This document shows positions 42,046-57,359 of a stretch of DNA of 64,000 nt, piece after piece. Under the pieces are notes generated by a model. The model was not told the DNA's origin. It saw only the letters and a program-made list of their open reading frames with translations, and ran no database searches. The translations under genes and the position numbers were made by a program. The DNA comes from Callipepla californica brunnescens (lineage: Eukaryota > Chordata > Aves > Galliformes > Odontophoridae): assembly GCA_023055505.1 (NCBI GenBank), contig JALIRH010000004.1, positions 21,385,368-21,449,367 on the forward strand, read 5' to 3'. The first letter of the stretch is position 1. Each line of letters begins with the position of its first letter.

Positions 42046-45000
42046 TCTAAGAAACCTTAGTCCATCAGTTATGGGACTTGAAAATATTCCCACTTAAACT
42101 GCAAAGATGTCTGTATCTTGAGTCAGCATTTCAAATAAGAAAGCTCTAGGAACAAGAGAAAATTTCATGTCATCATAGGTAGTGCTGCACATTTATGGAG
42201 AATTAAAGATACTTCCACAGATCTCTGCAAAGCACTAGAGCTTTAGCTAGACATTACAAAGTTTCCCAATTATTATCAAAAGAGTGGTGTAGGTGTTAGC
42301 TATTAGCGACATTCATAGCAAAGTCTTTCAATCCAGATCAGATTTTATGTCCTTACATAAAAGCGATGTCAATCAAGCTTTCATTCAACAGTAACAGTTG
42401 CCTTGTGAAAGGCTCTGAACCCAAGTACACTGAAGTCAGTTTCTTATAAACGCAATCATACTGGAGAAGAAAGACTATCCAGGAACAGCAAGTCTAGTTC
42501 TGTCACCATTGTTTGTTAACAGCCAAGGCCCTTAATAACTGCTGGTATCTGGAAGCACATTCAGTTACGAGTCACACAGTATTCTGACAAAAAGCCTCAA
42601 GTGTATAAATGAAACTTCTAGTAGACACGAAACTACCTGTAGCTTAAAGCAACATGAGAAAAGCGGGCTCTCATCACACATTTAAGTACTTAAATTCTGT
42701 TTAAGAAACAGCATCCTTCTCAGAAACTTCTCCAAAGAAGACTTTCACATGAAGCTATATATTTATGACCCACTTCTGTAACTATGTACACAAGTCAGGA
42801 AATCAAATACCTATTAAGTGAACTGTTGTGTAAGTGAGTTTGACTTTGACAGACAAGCTCCGTAGGTATGAGCTCATCACCCCAAGCAAGGTACAGTCCT
42901 GGCTCCTCTTCAGTCACTGGCAAAGTTCCCTGGGTGCCAGAGCCAAGGCTTCATTCCCTTCTGCGCATGTGGTGGGGCTGAAGCAGCATTCCAACAGGGG
43001 GAAGTGCCTTGGCAGCCTCCTCGCTTCCCCTCCTCCTTGCAACAGCGATGCACAGCACTAGCCTCTGGATTAAGGGTATCTTTCTTCCAACTCCACCACT
43101 ATATTTTGCAACCCAGTTGTACAGTTTCCTCATGTTGTAGCATATTTGCTTCTCCTAGCTTGAGTTTTGGATTAAACTAAAAAAAGATTGGCTCTTCCGA
43201 CAGATATGCAGAACAAGCACAGTTGAGCCTGTTACTCAATACAACTATCAAAACAGGATAGAATCAACCACTCTAGAAAGCAATATTTTTGCCTGCATGC
43301 TGCCAAGCCACAGTACACATCTAAGCAGCTTTGTTTAGGCATACATTTCTCCTCAGTCCCTTTGTTATCTACAGTTTCCCTCCAAACAGGTTAAATGTAT
43401 AAATACATATGAGAAAGAGAAGTATCCTTATCTGCAATATAGATACTTGCATGCACACATCTGTGTCCTCCACCAGTGATGCAGATCCTACACTTTCACA
43501 TGCCCATTCTCAGATGGCAGACAGATCAGGGAGCAAGGCAGGAAGGGAAACTGAATTAAACTGCTAATTCCCCTAGCTGGTTTGCACCATGCACTACATG
43601 CGTCAACCCTACCAGCAGTGGCATACATATGCCAAGAAACACATACACGATACAATTTCCTCACAAAAACCACTACTAGATTCCATGCTGAACATACAGG
43701 ATACAGAGGGAAAAGAAAAGATCAGCATTGCCTGGTGCAATAAACCAAAAGTACATGTGAATTACCATATCCTAAAGAGATAGTTTCCCATTTTTGTTTG
43801 AAATTGAACACTTGGGGAAAAAAGTTATCAGCTTACTGTAAAATTCATTTAGCCTCCAGAACCAGCCACAGGACAAGTTTTTAAGGGATCCCACTGCCTC
43901 TGTTACTTCAAAATGATATAAATACCTACACTTACTGTTACCCTAATGTATCAAATCAGGACTATGATCTTGGAATTTCTTACACGTGAAAGCTTCATAC
44001 ATAATGTAAAACCAACCAGCATTTTAACTCTTTATGTATTTTTTTAGATGCGAATGGACATCTGCCAGCAACAAGTCATTTGGAACTACTTTAGAAACTC
44101 CCTCCTACAAACCAGTAAGCCACACTCTGAATTCAAATCACTGTTACCTAAGACTTCTTCGTGAGTTCTGCTTATTTATCTACGTCTTACAGCCACGCAA
44201 TATTTACGCCTTTTTCATCTGGAAGGAGTTTAAGAGATGCTGAAGAACTAAGATGACCATCACAGTTCTGCCTGTTTAGTTTATGTCTAGACAACACTTA
44301 AACTGCACAGGGTGGAAAAAGGGAAAACAGCCAAATATGATTCAATCTGCTTCAACTTGTGACTAATCTCCCTACTTATTCTCAGGGAAGTTGGCACTTG
44401 TTGCATCTTTAACTTGTCCTGAGCGATGAAGCAAGAGAACTTCTCTGACCTCAACGAAACCTGATGCAGCTTGCTTTTGCCCATCTTCTCCCTTTACACA
44501 AGAAACACATTCGAGCAACAGTGAAGTTACCCTATAGCACAAGCAAGCGAAGCTTAACTGCTGCTCCAAGATCAGCAGGAGATTCAATATAAGTTCAGAC
44601 TGATCAGCCAGCAGAGCTACGTACAGTAAAAATCATACATCCCCTCCAAGGCCTCTGTGTGTGGAGTGTACAGCTCACCTTCACACATAGCCTTCTCAGC
44701 AAGGGAGTGCTAATCAAATCAACTATTCTATCAAAATAGAAGAGTGCTATTTCTGAAGAAGAGCTGGATTTGGGACCAAAAGGACCCTCTTCTTCCCATC
44801 TGAAGAAGTTCCCAGTTTTTACTGAGAATGGATCAGCTTAGAAGTTTCATCTAGCTGCTGTCACGTTAGTTTTAAAAGCAGTTTGCCTCAGCCTGCAGTT
44901 TCCTTGCCAGCAGCATACGGTTTTCAAACAAAAGGCCTTGGAGCTACCGTTTCCAACACAGAAACACGAATCAAGAACTAAGCACAGAGGGCTGTGAATC

Positions 45001-45777
45001 TCTTCCACAGCAGCTGTTTCTTAGTATGAAGCATCTCACATCGCAATTTTACAAACTGCTTTTTAACCAAGTAAATGCCTGACCTAGGAGCTCTACATTT
45101 CGACAGCTGCATTTGTGCAGTCTTTTTTCCAAGATTTCATTCGCTGATTCACAATTTTTTTTTCACAAGGCACTTTCTTCTTCAGTTGTCGAGAGCATTC
45201 AGACCTGGCAGACTTGCAAATTGGAAGACTGGTCACACCACGCTTAGAATGATCACACTGTTCCACTGGGAAACGTGAAGCAAAATATTTATACTCCATA
45301 AACTGCATACAAGTTCGATGGAAAGACGAGCACCGGCCACCAGGAAATCGCCTCCTTCTCTCACAATTGATCGTACCTTCGCTGCATCTGTTCCAAGTCC
45401 AAATGTCAAGGGAACACCTGGGTTTAAAGGTCAACGTGCTTTTTTTAATAGCTCCGATCGAAGCACCTGACACGTTCAACATGGATTCTCCCAAGCTGGC
45501 ATTCTGAAGTTCGAATACAAGCAAACTGCCAAAGGAACTTTTCACCACAGTCCAGAGACGGCACACCAGCCAGCACATCGTGCTACGCCTCGATGAACTT
45601 TTACATAATGGACCCCGAAGGCCCTTCTCTTCCTGCTATCGAAAGCGATAGAACCGTCAGCCACAAATCCCGCTTCCACCCGAGAGCTCGCACAGCCACC
45701 GGGGCGCACCGCGGCTGCGGGGAGGGCGGCGCGGCGGGCAGGGGGCGCGCGTGCGGCGGCCCCGCGGTCCTTCCCGG

Positions 45778-46453
<676 letters not shown>

Positions 46454-46560
46454 TCAACCGCAGGGCTCGCTGAGGACGACGGCTTCACTGGGCTCTGCGG
46501 GCGTGACAGAGCTCGGGACCCCTCTCCGGCCCGGCCCCAGGGCGGTTCGCGGGGTTTCTG

Positions 46561-49500
46561 CGTTGTCCCACCATTTTCTAGAGCTGCAGCCACTCGGGGC
46601 TTTTCTTTCCCTCAGCCAGTGGTGCTGGGGCACGGTGATACCATGGAACGATTGGAAAAGGCATTCAGGGTCACCACGTCCAATGGTGGACACTTGAGTT
46701 ACCTAAAAGCGAAGCACTCTCGTTCTGTCAAGACCCAGTTTCACCAAAGACTCTCAGTGCCTGTCACCATATCGCTCCCAACACGTTTAAAGGAGACACA
46801 ATTGATCAGATTTCTCTCCAGCTATTGCAAGCAAAATGGGAATGGAGCTTCCAGATGAATATTTTATGGAAGGCCTTGGGTGACCATCTCATCCTGGGTT
46901 TTGAGGCTTTTCCCATAAGTACATCCCCAAAGCCATGCAGATAAAGGGAAAGACTTGAGTGCACCACCAAGCTTGGGAGAAAGGATATCTGCTCATTTGT
47001 AGGGTTTGAAGATGTAACGTTGAAGATCTTCATTAAATTATCTAACTCCGACCAAATTAGGGTGAAAAGTAGTTTTGAAGGCATGCTAAGAGAGTGTCAC
47101 TGCCACAGCGGAAGGATCCCACCCAGGTTCTATCCCGAACCCTCCCACCTAACAGGTTCAAGACCATGAGCTCACAACCTTCTAGGCCTCTGCTGAGAAG
47201 GAACTGCAGTGTGTAGCACCCAAACAACCAGTCATGACTCATGATGAGCACGCATTTGGGCCTGTGTTTTCAGAAGACTGTGCTACTGGCACAGCCTCCC
47301 CACTATTTTCCTGCCAACAGTTAGGTAGCCAATAGCAGCATCTGGCTATTCTTGGAAAGACAGAAGATAGAAGAAACTGACTCAAAACAGATGTAGCTGA
47401 TCTATTTTTTTTTTGTTTGTTTGTTTCCCCAGCAGGAAAGTAAGCAGAAGGAATGGATGCAAAACCCCAACCATGATAGCTCTCTTCCCAGTATAAACAA
47501 ACAAATTTTAAACTCTATTGTTTCAAGGAGTGCATTTTTGAATATGTGGCTGCTCATATTGAAAAGGAACTTTTTAAAAATTATGTCAAACAGTGTTGAA
47601 GTAAAGACAGAAAAAATAGGATGTGTAAGGAGAGGGGGGAAAAAGAAAAAAAAAAATGAACCCAAGCAACAAGGAACAGAAAAGCTTAATGGAGATCTTT
47701 CATGAGTGAGTATTCCCTCCGCAGGGACAAAGCCAAGCATGACAAGCATCACCACTAACTGTAGGCTCAGAAGAAAAAGAAAAACAAAAATAACCTCACA
47801 AAATATGAAGCCTATGCTTCACTCCATTATTTGCCAAAACACCTTTTAGAATTACAAACACAGCTGTTAAGAGATGAAGTTCTTAGGATGTGTTATCCAT
47901 AAATACACTGTGATAATGTAACCATCAGGATTATGAAGCGTTAGTTCTTCCAGCAGCTGTTTCACTAATGTTACATAAAAGCTGTTCACCTTCTCCACAG
48001 AAAGGAGGGAAGACGAATAGCATTCATTAATAATGTGCCTTGAAAGCTGCACTAAACACAGTAAAAACATTTGTGCTTCTGTTTAGGAGCCATTGATTGA
48101 ATCTGAAGAGATTAGCCTCAGCCTTACAGTAATGATTCATGTTAAACAGAATCCCTGTGTGACAGGCTGGAATTCCCTAGCCCTGCTCCTGCAATATTAC
48201 TGGCTCAGCCCCGATGCACAGCAGCATAACCTAGTTCAGCACAGATATCCCTGCTCAAGAGAACTGGATTCTGGGAATATTTAGTCTGAGTCGAGTAAAA
48301 TAAGTAACAGAATCTTATGTGTGTGAGAGGACAATTAAATCCCATTGTTCAGCTGCAGGCTGAAAACATTAGGACACAAGATGGGAAATAATATTACTGG
48401 AATCCATCCATGCTTGAAGGTAAAACTGATAATAACCTTAGTTGTAGGCATCATTAATAAAGAAAAAAAAAATCATGATTCGCTTTCCAAGGAAACAAAC
48501 AAAGCACATCAAAAACGGGATGGGAAATGTGCATGGAAATAGTGCGTATGAATAGAAAGCAACAGCAGCAGTCTCAGACTATGCATTTAACCTCTGAAAT
48601 CCAACAAATATCTGGTTTATCTTCTGTGCTCTGCTTTAGCCTTACAGTACTTCTTTAGGATGAATGTTATTCCCTGCTCAGGAAAAAGAATGTGCTCTAG
48701 GAAAATTAGAGCTCAGTACTGGTGAGGAATGAGCAAATTTTAGATGAAATATTTAAGAGAAGGCATTAAATCAGATGATTTGAGCACAACCTATTTTTCT
48801 CCAGTAATTCTCTTATAAATTATTATGCCAAGACTGAGGCAAAGAAGTAATTTTGCTACGTAAGCCAGCATTATGCAGGAGCAGACAAACACAAAAATGC
48901 AACTGTTATTTTGGCCAGACAACATTCTAATTTCCTCACATTCTCAGTGTGCAGTCAAGTATCATTACAACTGCAGGCTATTGTGAAGATTTCTGTAGCA
49001 CATTAACATTATTGGTTCTCTTTGCATATCCCATCTACCACAGATATGGATGTTTGGACTTGGCCAAGGAAGAACTATCTTTTAATCATACCCAGAAACA
49101 TTTCATGCCACACTCCAGTGGGTTAAAAGGGCATTTGCAAAATTAGGGCAATGCTATATGTGGTGCATGATAAAAATGTAGGCTATATAAAATACTCATA
49201 TGACACTATCACAATTTCCTGACTGACATTATATGTGTTTTTTTGTTTTTTTTTTTTATAAATGCATGATACTACAAGAATAAGAAGTTAATCAAAACTA
49301 ACAAAACACTGAAACCTGTAACAGAACTATTTAAACATGCTGGCATTGCTGAAAAACAACACTGCAGCATGTTTTGGATCACTATCTGTACCTTAGCCTT
49401 ACTATCTCTCATCTTTGCATTTAAGGAAATTAAGTTTTACACTTTTTCCTCCAGACACCTTTTGTGGAATATCTGAAATTATCATTTTAAAATTTGTTAA

Positions 49501-52500
49501 AGAGAATTCCTAAGCTTTATGACAATACAGAGTAGCTAATTAGGATGAGAGGTGAAACAGAAAGCTTAAACGAATATTTTACCTAAATTGTGTGGAATTT
49601 ATTCTGTCTGTAAACAAGCATAAGATTGGCATTTCCTTGTTCTTTTCATTGCAGTAATCATCACAGTTTGATACCAAGCTGTAAGTAGCTCATAAAACAA
49701 TCAGCAGAAAATAAGTAAAACACTAATTTACTCACTTTACAATTAGGAGAGTTAGTACTTCTAGTCTCCATGTTGGATACAGCGTTTGTCTTCAGATGAA
49801 GATTGACAAACTAGGCCTTTGTGGCTCGTTACCAACTTTTATTTACTTGTCCCTATTGATTCCTTGCCTCAAGATCTATAGCTAGACAGCAGCATTACAA
49901 CCCTAACTCCCAGATCTTGCCGACACCTATTCCTTAGCGTGGTCTGGAAACAGTATCCAAAGCTACAACTCTGAGAGTTTGTTGGTTTCTGTTTGTTTTT
50001 AAAGAAAAAAGTCAATTTCCCATGTAGTTTCTTTTAAGTGAGTCAGATCCTTTCACAGGCTCTACTCCCTCCTGTTCCTCCCAGTTCTGTTCCCTGGTCC
50101 TCCAGAATCTTCCATGAGAAGTTACACCAGATTCAGTCTTACTCACAAGAGGATCACATTGAAACTCAGCCTTCTGCATTACCCCTGCTCCCACCTGGAA
50201 TACAGACCCTTTAGAGACAGCAGGGAAAGCACATACATTTTCTGGCATTTCTGCACAGATCAGGCAGAGATTTAACAGTAGAAAGGTTACATACCAGGAG
50301 ACCTCCTCCCCCTGCTGTGATGGTATGCAATTACTCACACCACACAGTGCAGCCCCAACTGTGCACCAGGATACACCCTGCGCCCATCTTTATCACAATC
50401 ATGGCACATTGTGCTCTCCAGCTGCCCCTCCTGGAGACAGCCTGCCCCAGCAGTCCTGGAGAAAGACCAGGACTTCTCCTTTAAGGCAGAAGAGTGCTCT
50501 TCTCACCCTCAAATACCTATAAGCGAGGGAAAACAGTGCTTCATTTCCTCCCCCCACCCAAATATCTCTATGACTAATAGAGCCCTCTGTAGTATTTCAC
50601 AGTGCTGCTCAGGGAGAGATCAATGCAGTAAGCAGAGGATTCTAATTACTGATCTGAAAACAGCTGAACCATGAAGCTCACAGTACCATTAACCCCTGCT
50701 CTTGCAGTTTCTCTCAGCTGTGGGTTGCATTTTTTAAGTACTAAGCTCTTTTTGTACCCTCTCTCAGCCCTGTGGTTTTCTCAAGACAAAATGCACAGAC
50801 CAAAGTGAGATTCTCCCCATAGAAGAGCACTTGTATCAGGTTCTTTTTGTTTATTATTATTATTGTTTATTATTATTATTATCAAGGAGTGCTTAAAAAT
50901 GTTTGAAATGGATCCACACAGACAAAGAGGTCCCATGAGAGCTAAGGAAAACAGAATTCTTACAAAAATGATGATAGCAACGTTCTGGCCACTTAGAACA
51001 ACAGTATCTTCACCTCTCCTCTTTACTCTTTGTTGTCTAGAAATTGCCTATTTCAGCTGTACGTTTCCAGTAGGTAAGTGGGCTCCAGTTTCACAATTCT
51101 ACCTGTTCCAGCTGCTTCAGCGTGGTTGAAAAACCAACTGGAATGGTTTAACGCTCCCGTTGCTAGAGAAAGAGTGCAGTTTTAAAATGAAATTTCTTCC
51201 TAAGAATGATTCTGGTAGTTTTCTTGAAAGAAAATAATAGCAGCGTCCACTTTCATGTCACAGAACCTAATTCTGTGAACACGTCCATGCAGAAATCACA
51301 CAGAGAAGCGTCACTGGTGTCCCAGTGACCACAAGGCCTCTGTGAACAAAGAGACATTTGCTAGCGTTACTGGTACAAGAATTGCCTAAAACCACCATGG
51401 AGATGAAACATAATAAACAAGGCTAAAATTAGAATATCCAAACACTGAGCTGACAGTATTTTAGCAGCATTTATACCACATTCTTTAGTGCCTCACTGTA
51501 AGAAATTTCTACTAAACAATGACTCATGATGCCACTGGGATAAAATCCTAATTAAGATCTTTGTTCACAGTTAAAACTCTCTGTCTGAAGTATAAAGCTT
51601 CCATAAACATGAGGACTAATCCATACATGACCATCTTCTACAGTTAAAGAGCTTCTTCTCTCTCATGGCTGTTTTTAGCCTTTAGAGTTGGGGAGTTAGG
51701 CCTTTAGAACTGGTGAGACCCAGCCTAGAAGAGGCAACATTGTCAGAAAGGAAAAACTTAAAATATTAAATGCATACTGATTTCAGGGTAATGAAGTGAG
51801 GCCAAAATTACAATTCCCAAAGAGGCAACGTAGGCAAAGTTTGGAGAAGAGTCATGAATTAGCTGTTTCGTCAGCAGGCACGTAACTTTGTATTATCCAC
51901 AGAATGGATTATGTCTTGCACAGCTTAACAGGCCAAAAATACATGGGCACAAAACACAAGGTAGGGAGATCATTGCAGTGAGCTATGCAGGAAACTGTGG
52001 TAGTGTGGTAAGGCCTGTGGAGAAGCTGAGAGTATGTTAATTTGCAGAAACAGAGGAATTCTGCAGAATAACTAGTGGCACTGCAAGGTGAAAATGTTGC
52101 CGGGGACATAAATCACAATTTCACTTGACTGGATTTCACATTATGTACCGGGGCCTGCTCAAGCAGATTAGTTCAGAGGCCCTGAAGCCTCATCAGTTTC
52201 CCTAAATCTCCCTTGGATTCTGTCTTCATTCTGAATAAACAGAACACTAACTTTACATTTCTGTCTGATTTCAACGCCTTTCCTAGCTGTGTATGTAAGA
52301 CTCCTCAGTGAATACAGCCTTGTCTGAAGTGGAATATGGCAGTGACTGTGTGCTTTAGTAGGAGGTGTGAAGAATAATTTTGACATTCAAGACTATTGGA
52401 AACAGTATGTAATTCATTGCCTCGAGGTGGAATGTGGCCATAGTTAACAACTTAAATCTGAGAAAAGAACTACAGAATTTCAGTCTTTAAGACTTTTTGG

Positions 52501-55500
52501 AAGGTAGCATCGCTGGTCACATACTGCTTCAGCTCCAACGTAGGTTGGCCTCAGAAGAAGCAGTGCCATGTTTTTAACAACTAAGTTTAAATTCCCAGAT
52601 ATGTCTTATGATTTATACTGGCAAGAAATCTCAGCTGCATCACAAGATTGGCTCCTTCCCGTATTCTTTTTGTTCTCTGGAGGTCTCCCAGATAAGTATT
52701 GAGCAAGTCTGACCTGCTTAGTGTAGAAGATCTGATGAAATCACACCGAGGTGTTGTGACTATTTCTGCATTTGCTTGAATTGGCAATGCCTGAAGGTAC
52801 AGTTGACAGATTTCAGAATGTGAAAACGATTAATCCAGGGGAAGTGCCCTGAAACACCACCACTTCATGGCAGATCTAATGAAACCAGGATTCCAGCAAC
52901 CCTTTAAAGAACTTTTTAAAAAGAAAACCCACACGAACTACCCAGTGAATTCTGTGAATCACTGAAGCACATAACCAGGCTGTCCCTGATTTTTGTTCCT
53001 TTCTCTCTAGGCCACAATTTTACAAAGCATTAGTTTAGGGAAGCTATCATCCTACAGCCACAGCATTGCACAAACCAAATGAAATCAAGCATACATACAG
53101 CAGAGTGTGGCAAGCCTGAAGGAGGTGTGATGAGAGCTTCATTAGAGAGGACATATGGTTTTTAAAGAAAAGGTCTTTGGCAGCCAGCTGGAGGTGGCAT
53201 AATTATTCATCAGCAAAACAACAGCAACTACAAAGATCTTCTCCTTCCCCTGCTGGCCTAACGGATTTCTTGCAGTCATTCAGTGGACAACTGGTTTTCA
53301 CCTACCCTCTGTAAACAACTTTTCATAGCAAACTGATGTAAAAGGAAGTTCTTACTGTCAAAGAAAACCACAGTCATACAGAAACATACATGCTACCAGA
53401 CTTCTCCCCACACTCCCTACTTTCAGCTAGCGCTCGGCTGCAACTCAAGATGCATCCTGTGAATGAGGAGCACACCACGCATGTATGTGCTCATGCACAT
53501 ACATAGACACAACATAGGTTCTGCAACAGCAGCATTTTTCATGCAAATCTTTTTTCAATTGCATTAGCTGATAGTCTTCAGCCTGTCTTTAAATCAAGCT
53601 GTGTTTCACTTTTTACATTTATGCCCCTGTCCTTGAGATCTGTCATTGGCATCTTTTGCACTCGTTCGTACAGGTAAGGCTTGATGCTCCTTATCAACAG
53701 CAGTGGCACAGCAGCACCACAGCAAGTAGAGAACTGGAAAGTGAACTTAAAAATCGATCTGTATGTTTCAACTGAGTGTTGGTTATTGCTTTTTCATCTG
53801 TGGATGAAAGCAACTTGAAAAGCTGCTCTGCTTAGTCCCTTTACACACCTTTACACAGGTGTTAACACTGCTGGAAATCGATTGACTGATTTACTCCGGT
53901 TTACAAAGTAAATCATTGACAAAAACAGTGCCCAGACCTACCAGGCCCTGATCCATTAAACAGAAGGAGTATTTGTATAAACTACACTTCTGTAGAGTCA
54001 GTACTAGACAAGTGTGGGTTTTTTTTGTTTTTTTGTTTTTTTTTCTGTTCAGAGACAAGCTGGTGGGATGAAACAGGCTATTCATTCCTCCTCTGCATTT
54101 GTTTGTCATACGAGATTGTTCCCAGCTTTGTATCAAGAGCAGAGACTAAATAGAGCAGTAGCAGTAGAGTTTACAGATCAGAGAAATGCAGGCAGGTTCA
54201 TTCCAAGTCTCGGCCAGCCAACAAGTTTTCCTACAAACACTGCTTCTTAGTCCAACCCTTCTGTGGAAAAGCTCACACTGTGAGAGAGACACTGTGAGTG
54301 AGAGAGGAGAGGAAGCAACACTTGGCAGAGTTTTTTCTTGACCATTTGCTCAGGAATGAGGGATGCCCATCATGGATCAGCTTGTAAATCCCTCATGGCA
54401 GATTCCTGGGGATTTTCAGGCATCCAGAGGGATCTGTGTTTCCTGAGGCCACAGACTCCTTGTGCAGCTGCTAGGCTCTCAGCTCCAGGTTTGGCTCCAG
54501 AGCATTGTCCACATTAGAAGCATTGGCCTATTTATTTCCTTCATGGATTCTTTATCAGACCTTGGCATGGGAAGAGATATTCAGCCCCTAAGGAAATCTT
54601 TGATGAGTTTAGCGACGAAAATGAATAGGAAGAAAACTGTTAAAAGAGTGAAGGAATTAGACAGAGGTATGTGACGCTGTTGCAGTTACTTTTATATTTC
54701 TGACTACATCTGACTTGGAAACAAATAACCTTTTTCTGCTCATAGACCCTCCTAGAATAGTGGTGACTGCAAAATGCCCTGGAAACACTTTTCTTCTGGA
54801 GATAAACAATGGAAATGATCTAACATTAAAAATAACCCCAAAGTCAAAAAATCAGAAACGATTTTGAAACAAAGGAAGGGTGGAGTAGGCAACCCCTTTG
54901 TGGAGAGATTCATATTCTGTTCATTCTGCTTATAGAGTCCAAGAATGCCAGGTAAGGCTGCGTCAGAAATCTGTAAGCTATATGCCCACATCTGTTATAA
55001 AAATGTTCTGAACTTTACAGGAATTAGTGAACCTATTGCAAAATTTCGAAGCAGTTAAAATTAGATTTTGAGTGATTTATCTTTTCAGCATTGTTTCAGC
55101 ATGTGACATGACATGAAAAGAGGTTTTGTTGCAAACAGTACTGGAATCACAAAAAAAACTATCTTGCTGTAGAAAATGTACTTCCAAGATTTAATTCAAT
55201 ACTGAGTGTTACACGAATTGTATGAGAAACAGTCTTGCTGTGGTAATAGCACAATTAAACACAGGTGGCCAAAATATTTTGTCTCTTGGACTGAATTTTG
55301 AATTTCTGGTATACACTGCTTCTTCACAGTTTTGTTAGTATCAATGCAACTACATTCTTGCTTGTAAATCTTTAAATGGCATATGATGGAAAAGAAGCAG
55401 AACATTCTAGTTTGTTTGTTTTAATAATAATAAGTCAAAGATTCAGGCATAATTTTGCAAGCTATGAATTAAAAAGTATCTTTACTCACAACTGTTATTT

Positions 55501-56490
55501 CTACTGAGATTGGGAAATTAGAAACAAGTCAGATTTGGGGTTTGTTTGGCTTTGTTGTTGTTGTTTTCCCAAACAAAAGATCTACAGGATCTGGGTCTTA
55601 CGAGTGCAAAGCTCAGAGTTCACAATGTTGAGATTTCACTGCCCCCCCTACTGCCTTGCACCTGATAACATATCTAAATGACACATACTTTCTCAAAAAA
55701 CTTCCATGTGACTGGCAGGCCTGCTAGGAGCTTCTGCCCGATGCTGTGCCACATAGCTAATTGCATCTCTTGTTTCTGTGAAACCCGTCATCTCATAAAC
55801 TTGGAGACAAGTGCTTAATGTTGTCAGAGCTGCTTGTAAGTACAGCAGACAGATTGCAAGGGTCTGAGCTTAATGGAGTGCTGGAAGAACATCAGCTTCA
55901 GGCTAGAAGTGTTTAATAGGAGAGGGAATGATATCTCTGGAATATCCATCAAATTTGGTTAGCTAGATTGACTTTCAAGGAAATTATGTAGGAGGTGGCT
56001 TCACAGGCAGTGTGTGTGGCCTTGTGTAGTCTACGGGAAAAAGAGACTGCATTACCTAGAGCTTATCCTTTGTAATAAAGCCTCACTTCTTTATCCCGCT
56101 GATAAGATACCAACTGACATTCTTGTTGTGATCGTTCTTTCCAACACTCAATATCCAAAATAAGGATAAAAGCGTGCTGAGAGTTATTCAGCCTCTCTGG
56201 ATATAAACATGACTTAAAATTAATTCAAACTTTTAATGAAAGTGAATTCACCTGCACAGTTTTTAAGGAAAAGTAACAACTTTACATCCCAAAAGCATGT
56301 TTCCCTTTTTTTTTTTTAACTATTGCAGCACTCTCACAATGTGTAATGGCACATAGATGAAAAAGGTTAAACTGGAGGGCAAACAAGAAAGAGCTGAACT
56401 AAACTTCAATTTCAGGGAGTGAAAAGAGCTCTGAGAAGGAACTGAAGAAAAGTATGGTGAAGAAAGTAAGAAGCATGGACCATGATAAGA
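46561..56490. other. Intergenic region, PCNX1-proximal
   Basis: About 9.9 kb with no recognised gene, RNA or transposon. Content: A/T homopolymers (47404-47415, 49240-49258), a TTA triplet repeat at 50850-50882, and scattered short open frames with no recognisable protein. The frame that crosses from 45593 to 46858 is the tail of a GC-driven shadow of the CpG island. Confidence 0.75.
50850..50882. repeat. TTA trinucleotide microsatellite
   Basis: TTATTATTATTATTG followed by TTTATTATTATTATTATTATC: two short TTA tracts interrupted by one G. Confidence 0.9.
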
Positions 56491-56822
56491 AGCCTTTCAG
56501 TATCTAATGGGAGGCTGTAAGAAAGAAGGACAGACTCTTTAGCAGGGTTTGTTGTGATAGGACAAGGGGAAATGGTTTCAAACTAAAAGAGGGGAGGTTT
56601 AGACTGGATGTAAGGAAGAAGTTTTCTACAGTAAGGGAAGTGAGGCTCTGGCACAGGTTGCCCAGAGAGGTGGTAGGTGCCCCATCCCTGGAGACACTGA
56701 AGGTCAGGCTGGAGGGGCTCTGAGCACCTGATGTAGCTGTGGGTGTCCCTGTGCATTGCAGGGAAGTTGTGCTAGATGACCTCTAAGGGTCTCTTCCAAC
56801 TTAAATGATGCAATGATTCTCT
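56491..56822 (+). mobile_element. CR1 LINE 3' fragment
   Basis: Typical CR1 3' end in sense orientation: GATAGGACAAGGGGAAATGG, then CTGGCACAGGTTGCCCAGAG, GCCCCATCCCTGGAGACACT and a terminal TGATGCAATGATTCT. About 330 bp, 5'-truncated, close to consensus as I remember it, so relatively young. Confidence 0.92.
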
Positions 56823-57350
56823 GGATCTACCAAGGAGGAACTGCGTGTTGAGGCGAGCCTGTGGGCCCAGTTCTTCCAAGCCTCATCTGGTCAACGATGA
56901 GGCTGTGCTCAGTGGCACCGCCAGCAATGCAACGCCGGTGAAGAGGGGATTTTTATGCTGCTGCGGGCAGGCATGGCCTCGTATCTCACAAATGCCCTTC
57001 TATATGCTGTGCTACACTCCACCGGACCCACGCAGGGCCCAGCAAGCTGAGAGCTGTGCCGGGTGAGGAGCTGTGCCTGCCGTGACTCACGCTGCCTCAT
57101 TCCTCCAGGGTTGCGCAAGTTGCTTATTTTTTCCAGAGTAAGGTTTTCTTCCACATTCTTTCTGTGATTTTTGTTTCCCTTCAGTAAAAGTGCCCGCCTT
57201 TGTGACGATTTCGCCCGGAGCTTGCAGGAAATTAAATAATGCAACCTGGACGAGTATCAAGGACCCATTTTCTCAAGGGGAACAGGAAAAGGTGATAATG
57301 GTTTGAGGAACTGGAAAACAAACACGTCCTAAGTAGCCTGCGATTGTTTC
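56823..57350. other. Intergenic segment between CR1 and orphan CpG island
   Basis: Moderately GC-rich unique sequence. The open frame at 56845-57066 (plus) and the antisense one at 56909-57244 have no recognisable homology. Could include upstream parts of a transcript starting in the island to the right, but no splice pair is evident. Confidence 0.5.
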
Positions 57351-57359
57351 ATGCGAGCG

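Noticed and set aside
42834..42900. Segment translating to LTDKLRRYELITPSKV, reminiscent of ADAM-type propeptides
   Set aside because: Only about 16 residues of weak resemblance, no further matching sequence on either side, and no splice sites that fit an ADAM exon.
45093..45578. 161-codon minus-strand frame with many Cys in PCNX1 intron 1
   Set aside because: No homology recognised, no splice or promoter context, and the composition is ordinary for intron sequence.
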